From SZUA-430 sp040080835 (GTDB lineage: Bacteria > Pseudomonadota > Alphaproteobacteria > Micropepsales > Micropepsaceae): a DNA stretch of 64,000 nt. Position 1 is the stretch's first letter. Every line of letters starts with the position of its first letter. The notes under the pieces are model-generated. The model made no database searches, was not told the DNA's origin, and worked only from the letters and a program-made list of their open reading frames with translations. This document shows positions 59,173 through 64,000 of this stretch, piece after piece. The position numbers and the translations under genes are program-made. Location of the stretch: NCBI GenBank assembly GCA_040080835.1, contig JBEBHP010000006.1, positions 62,001 to 126,000 of the forward strand, in the 5' to 3' direction.

Positions 59173-60726
59173 TTAGAACGTGAACATCATGCGGCCTTGC
59201 AGCACGTCGAAGTCCGCATTCAGGCTCGCACCAGCGCCGTTCAACCGGTCGATGCTGACCATGTTGTATTCTGCCATCATCTTGAGGTTGGAATTCAAGT
59301 ACCAGGTGACGCCGAGGATGGTGTTGCTTTCCTCACCCCCACGGACGCCACCAGCAGGCGTGGCAAGTCCGGCGGTGCCTTCGTTCCAGTTCAGGTCCAT
59401 GTCGCTGTAGCGAGCGTGGATCGACCAGGCGCCAGTGCCGCCGCCCATGCTCCACGGAGAAGCAACGGAAGGGCCACGGAACACGGCGATGTTGTTGTTC
59501 GTGCCCGAAGCAACATAGCGCTTGTTTTCGCCAGTGATGATCCATTCGCCTTCGACGTACCAGCCAGTAAACGTCGGATCAGCGGCGCTGGCAGCACGGT
59601 CAAGGTCGAACTTGTACCATTCGCCCGCCAGATAAAGGTTCTTGAAGTTGAAACCGCCTTCAAAGCCGAAAACAGAAGCTCCCGCATCACTCTCAAGCGA
59701 GATGGAGCCCGTGTCGATGAAGCGTTCACCGGTCACGCGGATTTCTGGGCGTTCACGCAGCTGCAGGGTTTTGGCGACGCCGGGAGTACCGCCTTGCAGC
59801 GAGTTGATCTGGGCAGCGCTCATGCCGATCTGGGCATTCGATTCGCCATCCGACCAGAAGCGATACGCCATGCGGCCGACGAGCTGCGTCCGCTCATCAT
59901 CAGGACCACCAGAGTGAGACGTGCCGTTCGTGGCGACACGGTCACCGGAAAAGGCGCCTGAAATCAGGAAATTGTCTTCCGGGTAGAGCAGGCCTTCTTC
60001 CTGATACGTAACTTCAACTGCCTTGCGACCATTGTCGCCACCGAAGTTGCCAACCAGCAAGGTCACGACTTGTGGACGTTCCATCGTGGTCAACTCAGCC
60101 GACGAGGTCGAGTCATACATGCTCAGGATCGGTTGGATCGCACCAGCTTGTATGCGCAGGCCCGGAATGCCGACATAACCAACCCGCGCGATGTTGATGA
60201 TGCCAGCACCTTCAACATCCGTACCTCCGAAGTCAAAGCGGAGTTCGTAGACGAAATCGCGGAAGAATTTGCCTTCAATACCGAAGCGGACGCGGCGGAA
60301 AACGGCGCCGCTGCCGAGATCGCAAAGCGCATTGGTGAGCGAACAGTGATCGACTGCGCCATAGCCGCCGCCGAAGTCTGCGTCATCCTGCATGAACGAT
60401 GCGAAGTCGAGTTGTACGCGACCGCGCAGGGACATTTCGAAGCGGCCATCGCCGGTACGAACCGTTGGTCGGCCATCGTTGAAGGTCCACTGCACGGCGT
60501 CCTGAGTGTCTTCAACTTTTTTCAGGCGGGCGCCATTGGCAATGCGATCATCATCCGCTGCGGCTTTTTCGGCGGCGCTTTCCTGCTCAAGCTTCTCAAG
60601 GCGTGCCTTGAGGTCCTGTATTTCCTGGTCTTTTTGCTCCTGTTTGGAGCGGCCGGCGTAGGCCGGTGCGGCAATGATTGCGGCAGCTACAAGTGCTGTC
60701 GACGCCATCCAAATTAGTTTCTTCAT
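59173..60726 (-). CDS. O/P-type outer-membrane porin with coiled coil (second)
   Basis: This 517-residue porin is a paralogue of the protein at 37203. It has a signal peptide (MKKLIWMASTALVAAAIIAAPAYA), a coiled coil (EQKDQEIQDLKARLEKLEQESAAEKAAADD, about 28-60) and a barrel from FEMSLRGRVQLDFASFMQ to the C-terminal Phe (GRMMFTF). Repeated features shared with the first are RRAQIGMEGKAWGDF against RRVRFGIEGKFFRDF, and SIRGGEQDIWTLGLNWYLN against GVRGGEESNTILGVTWYLN. GAGGGGAAG precedes the ATG. A possible Pho box lies 100 bp upstream, supporting phosphate-starvation control. Confidence 0.9.
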   Translation of the reverse strand: MKKLIWMASTALVAAAIIAAPAYAGRSKQEQKDQEIQDLKARLEKLEQESAAEKAAADDDRIANGARLKKVEDTQDAVQWTFNDGRPTVRTGDGRFEMSLRGRVQLDFASFMQDDADFGGGYGAVDHCSLTNALCDLGSGAVFRRVRFGIEGKFFRDFVYELRFDFGGTDVEGAGIINIARVGYVGIPGLRIQAGAIQPILSMYDSTSSAELTTMERPQVVTLLVGNFGGDNGRKAVEVTYQEEGLLYPEDNFLISGAFSGDRVATNGTSHSGGPDDERTQLVGRMAYRFWSDGESNAQIGMSAAQINSLQGGTPGVAKTLQLRERPEIRVTGERFIDTGSISLESDAGASVFGFEGGFNFKNLYLAGEWYKFDLDRAASAADPTFTGWYVEGEWIITGENKRYVASGTNNNIAVFRGPSVASPWSMGGGTGAWSIHARYSDMDLNWNEGTAGLATPAGGVRGGEESNTILGVTWYLNSNLKMMAEYNMVSIDRLNGAGASLNADFDVLQGRMMFTF

Positions 60727-61121
60727 CGAACTTCCCCTCGGTTGATTGCAACAAACCCCCTCGGTCCCTGATCGGGTTTGAGACTCGAGGCCGGCCCCAT
60801 TCGCGGGCGGACCATCGCCAAACTGCGTGACACTTCCATGACGGCTCTGTGAACCTTCGATGCGTGACGTGCCGAAACTGTGGGGTGTATCCGGCGGGTG
60901 ACGGGGGATGGCACACTCGGTCGCAGGTGCATCCACAAAGCAGCTCGCACCCGGGGTTGCATTCATCATCAACGCGAAGCCGATCGCAATTTTTCGCCTC
61001 TCGGACGAACGGCATGATTTACGGGAGATTTCGTGAATTGCGCGGTTCATTTGAGGCATGGCTTTGACCGTGTCACCGTCTCTATGCTTCGGTCCGGACC
61101 CACAGAAGGCGCGCCTGAACC
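60727..61121. other. Divergent intergenic region of the porin and TraB-like genes
   Basis: This 395-bp stretch has no convincing gene; open frames of about 70-80 codons lack ribosome binding sites. It holds the control region of both neighbours, including the possible Pho box at 60827. Confidence 0.4.
60827..60844 (-). promoter_or_regulatory. Possible Pho box upstream of the second porin
   Basis: On the minus strand CCGTCAT-GGAA-GTGTCAC matches the CTGTCAT-N4-CTGTCAT consensus at 11 of 14 positions, with an 11-base period. A weaker third repeat (GGTTCAC) lies one period further upstream. It ends about 100 bp before the porin start. Confidence 0.5.
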
Positions 61122-62429
61122 ATGAACGAAGAAACTCAAACGGGACGCAGCATCTTCCTGAGGCTGGTGGTCTTCCTGATGAACACCTTCATGCTGGTGT
61201 CGGCCACAAGCGCGTCGTTGGGCCTCATCGATAATTTGTATTTCAAGTCGGCAATGAACAGCGAATTCTACGGAATTCAGGGTCAAGTCGGACTGCTTGC
61301 GATTGTACTGACGTTTGTTGCCGTAGCCGCGCTGATCCTCGTGCCTCAGCTTTCCAAAATCGTTCTTTTGCCGCCGGTCCTGGTCTTTCTTTGGCTGACC
61401 GTCGGTGCGCCAGGGGTTTCCTGGTCCATGACCGATCACATGTCGCTGGCAATGCTCAACGCCATCGCACTGGGCGCGGTCGCATTTGGATTTGTCGCCA
61501 ACAGACTGTCGACAGGACACTGGTTCATGGCCGCGGCACGACTGCCGTTCAAGGAAAACCTGCTGACGCGAACCCTGATCGCAATGCCGATTGCAGCACT
61601 CGTCATTGTGTTTCTGGCCGTTGGTGCGGTCATTGCCGCGATCCCGATCTTTATCGAGCAGCAATCCAGGGGCTACCTCCATTTCGCTTCCGAGGGTCTT
61701 GAAGTTCGCGAGACCGTCCTGGTGAAGGGCGATCACGTGGTCCACCTTGTGGGCATGGTTCACATCGGCGACCCGGCTTTTTACCGGACGCTGTTTGCGA
61801 GCATCCCTCCCGAAGCCTTGATCCTCGCAGAAGGCGTGACCGACAAGGAAGGACGCATGAAAGCCAGGCCCAGCTACGACAACGCCGCGCGGGGTCTTGG
61901 ACTGGAGTCGCAGTCCGAGTTTCAGGTGCTTTTGGCTGGTGCGAACCGGGTAGAAGAACCGCTGGCTGCCCCGTCGCCTGCAACTGCCGCACAGCCGGTC
62001 GCGTCATCGCCGAACGCGCCGCACGTTTTGTTCGCGGATATTGATGTTTCGGACCTCTCGCCCTCGACGCTCCGTTTCCTGGAAGCGGTTGGAACAATCT
62101 TCCAGAGCTCGTCGCTAAGCGAGGCCATGCAACGTTATGTCGAAATGTCGGGCAAGTTTACTGATGACGAGGTCAGGGGCGTGATGGACGAAATAGTCCG
62201 GAAGCGAAATGACAAGGTCATTGCAGCGTTTGACAAATACGAGCCGCAATACCGGATTGTCTATCTTCCGTGGGGAGCGTTGCATATGCCCGACCTCGAG
62301 GACAAGTTGTTGGCGCGAGGGTACAAGGTGCAAACCGTGAAGATGCTCCCGATCGCCCGCTACGACACCATCGTCAAGGCGCTGACGACCTTTTCGGCTG
62401 GTACAACACCGGCAGCACCTCATCCCTAG
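61122..62429 (+). CDS. Membrane-anchored TraB/TIKI-like protein
   Basis: This 435-residue protein has an N-terminal membrane half with about five helices (14-35, 57-75, 80-95, 108-128, 150-175). The C-terminal half resembles the TraB/PrgY/GumN metal-dependent family: VVHLVGMVHIGDPAFYRTL (His214), ALILAEGVTD (Glu237) and near the end YRIVYLPWGALHMPDLEDKLLARGYK, which matches the second conserved GxxH-type strand. Members are proposed peptidases of the erythromycin-esterase-like fold. A Pro/Ala linker lies near 285-305. The start at ATG 61122 has only a weak ribosome binding site. Confidence 0.75.
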   Translation: MNEETQTGRSIFLRLVVFLMNTFMLVSATSASLGLIDNLYFKSAMNSEFYGIQGQVGLLAIVLTFVAVAALILVPQLSKIVLLPPVLVFLWLTVGAPGVSWSMTDHMSLAMLNAIALGAVAFGFVANRLSTGHWFMAAARLPFKENLLTRTLIAMPIAALVIVFLAVGAVIAAIPIFIEQQSRGYLHFASEGLEVRETVLVKGDHVVHLVGMVHIGDPAFYRTLFASIPPEALILAEGVTDKEGRMKARPSYDNAARGLGLESQSEFQVLLAGANRVEEPLAAPSPATAAQPVASSPNAPHVLFADIDVSDLSPSTLRFLEAVGTIFQSSSLSEAMQRYVEMSGKFTDDEVRGVMDEIVRKRNDKVIAAFDKYEPQYRIVYLPWGALHMPDLEDKLLARGYKVQTVKMLPIARYDTIVKALTTFSAGTTPAAPHP

Positions 62430-62437
62430 GGCCCGCG

Positions 62438-62677
62438 CTATTCGGTGCGGTAGCGCCAGAAGAAGTGAATGGGCTGGCTCGCTGTCCGACGGCCGACGAA
62501 CGCGAGCAGCGCGCCGTATAGGGTAACGCCTGCAGACGCATAGTTATGAATGGTTTGCAACGTCCCGCACGGAAGCAGTCCAGCCCATAGCCCGTAAACC
62601 GTGCCAGCTGCGCCGAGTATCGCCCCCCAGACGCCGCGCGATCTGTACCAGGGCTTCGACCAGTGCACTTGATCCAT
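62438..62677 (-). CDS. Small membrane protein, holin-like layout
   Basis: This 79-residue protein opens with WSKPWYRSRGVWGAILGAAGTVYGLWAG and has a second hydrophobic segment (ASAGVTLYGALLAFVGRR). Two membrane helices after a short KPWYxSRxVW N terminus match a layout I recall from alphaproteobacterial phage holin-like and hypothetical proteins. No lysozyme or phage genes are nearby, so the holin idea is weak. It converges on the TraB-like gene, with stops 8 bp apart. Confidence 0.6.
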   Translation of the reverse strand: MDQVHWSKPWYRSRGVWGAILGAAGTVYGLWAGLLPCGTLQTIHNYASAGVTLYGALLAFVGRRTASQPIHFFWRYRTE

Positions 62678-62796
62678 GACATTTCTCTCGTTGGGGTTTC
62701 ATGTACCCCGGCAGATAGTCACCGATTGTGAAGGTTTCGCGTCAGTGTTGAGACTCTTCAATGACGCCGCATTGCTTCCGGGCTGAAAACGAAAAC

Positions 62797-62829
62797 AAAA
62801 AAAGGGCAGGTCCCCGAGAGACCCGCCCC
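62797..62829 (-). terminator. Rho-independent terminator
   Basis: On the minus strand a GC-rich stem of about 11 bp (GGGCGGGTCTC pairing with GGGACCTGCCC through two G-U pairs) is followed by seven T residues. It lies 40 bp after the stop of the 33-codon frame at 62869. Confidence 0.85.
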
Positions 62830-62868
62830 TGTATCCGTGCGCGAACGCCGGATGGTGCTCTGGTTGCC

Positions 62869-62970
62869 CTACATTTGTCCGAGCGCATAAACGCCGACTA
62901 TGCCGAGACAAAGCGTAAAAAGAGGCCAAAAAGGTGCAAGGACAAGCCAAACAACCGATGAGCCTTTCAT
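62869..62970 (-). CDS. 33-residue hydrophobic membrane peptide
   Basis: The frame runs from an ATG at 62970 to TAG at 62869. AAGGAG lies about 9 bases before the ATG. The product starts MKGSSVVWLVLAPFWPLF and is one membrane helix (about residues 6-30), ending LGQM. It has its own candidate promoter with an operator palindrome upstream and a strong terminator downstream, so it looks like a complete single-gene unit. It could be a small regulatory or envelope-stress peptide or a toxin-like peptide; alternatively the transcript itself is a small RNA. No homologue is recognised. Confidence 0.65.
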   Translation of the reverse strand: MKGSSVVWLVLAPFWPLFTLCLGIVGVYALGQM

Positions 62971-63071
62971 TGCAGTGCACTCCTTCCTTGAACGGATCGG
63001 CACATTGAAACCGCCGTTAAGTTGGCCGCGATCCAGCAGGCCAGGTCGTCACGCATTACGTGCTTGATCTA

Positions 63072-63101
63072 ATAATACGCACAAAGTGCGCTTTGTGACA
63101 A
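63072..63101 (-). promoter_or_regulatory. Candidate promoter with perfect palindrome for the 33-residue peptide gene
   Basis: On the minus strand TTGTCA (63101-63096) and TATTAT (63077-63072) are 18 bases apart. The spacer is almost filled by the perfect palindrome CACAAAG-TGCG-CTTTGTG (63080-63097), a likely repressor site. The transcript would start near 63065 and run to the terminator at 62797, about 270 bases. Confidence 0.6.
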
Positions 63102-63110
63102 GTATATGAA

Positions 63111-63127
63111 CGCACCCTGTGCGCTTT
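63111..63127 (+). terminator. Weak terminator-like hairpin
   Basis: CGCAC-CCT-GTGCG is followed by CTTTTTT on the plus strand. The stem is only 5 bp, and no plus-strand gene ends just before it, so its role is doubtful. Confidence 0.3.
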
Positions 63128-63840
63128 TTTCAGCGCTGCGGGTCAACGCAACATCTGTCGTTGCCGGGCGCCGGTCGGATGCATGTCGGAAGCACACGCA
63201 CAGTGTGCGCCCGACGTCTTTCGTTTGCAGTTGCTGGAAAGTTACAAAAGGCAACATCTGAAACGGTTTTATGAGCATCAGCATTGGTTCACTGGATGCA
63301 GGAATAGCCGCATGAACAGGGACAGTGTCATCAACGAAGTGGCACGATCAACGTGTGCAAAAACGGGCGTGAAGCCTCCGGCTGACCACCAGTCGGGAAT
63401 CACTTCCTGAATGACTGTGGCAATTCAGCAACGATGCTCGATCTTATGTCATTGACCCACAACGCTGTCGATTTCCTACGGCGTTTGCGTCTGAAGTGCG
63501 CGAATTTGTCCCGAACAATCGCCGGATGAATTGCCGGACACGAAATCGCCAAATCGACGAACGAACACAAGTTAGGTATTCGCGTTCCAAGCGCCAATTG
63601 GCAGTGCTAGACGCATTCCGCCACCGCTTGTCTATCCATTGATGCCTCGCTCGCAGCCTCTGCACAAAACTACAACCTGCCAGCTAACCATTGGGCATCG
63701 TCACACCCGATCGGCATTGCTGCAGGTGGTAGAGTTTTGTTTGCTATTACAAGGGGTTGCGAGGACTATGTAATCAAGACGGCCCCTCTGGGGAGACGCG
63801 ATGCGTTTCAGGGGCTGTCAGCGTTCGGGTGGGGAACATC

Positions 63841-64000
63841 ATGTCTGTTGCGGGACGAATTGCGTGCGCCGTCATCTTGCTGATGATTGCGAGCAGGGCT
63901 GCGGGGGCGGCCGACCAGGTCGGATTCACTTCGGCCATGAGGCCATTTGCCGACCAGACCTTGCCACAGGCACAAACGGTGCCTCTCAACTTCAATTCAC
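63841..64000 (+). CDS. 5' part of an exported protein gene, cut by the window end
   Basis: An ATG at 63841 preceded by GTGGGGAACATC opens a frame that continues past the end of the window. The first 53 residues show a signal peptide (MSVAGRIACAVILLMIASRA, cleavage after about residue 24, AGAA) and the start of the mature part (DQVGFTSAMRPFADQTLPQ). The (A)DQVGxxSAxxP beginning is loosely like secreted FecR-domain proteins, but too little is visible to name it. Confidence 0.65.
   Translation, partial: MSVAGRIACAVILLMIASRAAGAADQVGFTSAMRPFADQTLPQAQTVPLNFNS

Larger units (their letters stand above)
62971..63840. other. 870-bp stretch without a convincing gene
   Basis: Besides the promoter and operator of the 33-codon gene (63072-63101) I see a short hairpin with a T-run (63111-63127). 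Several frames of 65-75 codons on both strands lack ribosome binding sites, and their composition does not look protein-like. The base composition is more even than in the flanking genes. A GCACAC/GTGTGC inverted repeat lies near 63190-63206. Confidence 0.4.

Noticed and set aside
59197..60717. Plus-strand frames of 254 and 215 codons opposite the second porin
   Set aside because: They lie fully inside a strongly supported porin gene and show no domain, signal peptide or start site of their own.
62699..62980. 93-codon minus-strand frame covering the 33-residue peptide gene
   Set aside because: It runs through the terminator and is Cys/Arg/His-rich; the 33-codon frame in another register has the ribosome binding site and membrane character.
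63183..63410. 75-codon plus-strand frame in the gene-poor stretch
   Set aside because: Codon use and composition look random, there is no ribosome binding site, and no domain is recognised. It cannot be fully excluded.
63400..63665. Two minus-strand frames of 65 and 73 codons
   Set aside because: They overlap each other, are Arg-rich and lack start signals.

Overview
The window looks like chromosomal DNA of an alphaproteobacterium, most likely from or near the Caulobacterales/Hyphomonadales. The reasons are a GAAC-N7-GAAC LexA box between divergent uvrA and ssb, a CsgG/HfaB plus HfaD-like holdfast-anchor locus, a GlpX-type fructose bisphosphatase, a class I PHA synthase, TrmFO, and the runs gyrA-coaD-queA-tgt and aminotransferase-hom-glpX-recJ. 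There are no tRNA or rRNA genes, insertion sequences with a transposase, prophage modules or CRISPR arrays that I can see. Genes are dense and on both strands. This identification rests on reading the sequence and on family knowledge; no search was run.

Layout. 1-5.1 kb: the tail of an unidentified gene and an SDR oxidoreductase, a lemA-htpX membrane-quality-control pair, trmFO, and a small secreted protein made of six SFPD repeats. 5.2-10.3 kb, minus strand: a PhoD-type phosphatase followed by two tandem amidases. 10.4-13.8 kb: a Tat-exported, probably bicovalent flavin oxidase between two paralogous membrane proteins. 13.8-18.1 kb: FecR-like protein and uvrA, divergent from ssb across an SOS box. 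18.1-24.0 kb: a DUF1697 protein, an ArsR-DUF2087 regulator, a hybrid histidine kinase, then an ArsR - permuted ATP-grasp - small membrane protein cassette that probably starts with a leaderless mRNA. 24.2-29.8 kb: gyrA, coaD and the queuosine genes queA-tgt.

30-41 kb: a DUF2785 protein, then a minus-strand surface locus (orphan REC-LuxR regulator, HfaB, HfaD-like protein, small secreted protein, two TPR proteins), a third TPR protein, an O/P-type porin with a coiled coil, and a beta-propeller protein. 41-46.3 kb: an M1 aminopeptidase and an arginase-ornithine cyclodeaminase operon (arginine to ornithine to proline). 46.3-51 kb is the most accessory-looking part: a GIY-YIG nuclease gene enclosed by 45-bp near-perfect inverted repeats, two related small secreted proteins, a DUF2239 gene with a striking promoter-operator, a GST and small exported or membrane proteins. 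51-62.4 kb: phaC, a lipoprotein, the aminotransferase-hom-glpX-recJ run, a second O/P porin with a possible Pho box, and a membrane-anchored TraB-like protein. 62.4-64 kb: a small holin-like membrane protein, a complete mini-transcription unit for a 33-residue membrane peptide, about 0.87 kb without a convincing gene, and the start of a secreted protein cut by the window end.

The best candidates for something undescribed are the nuclease cassette (46600-47155), the 33-residue membrane peptide unit (62797-63101), the SFPD-repeat protein (possible knotted fold), the HfaB/HfaD/TPR/LuxR locus with its repeated AAAGGG boxes, and the two probably leaderless operator-promoters at 48.2 and 22.0 kb.
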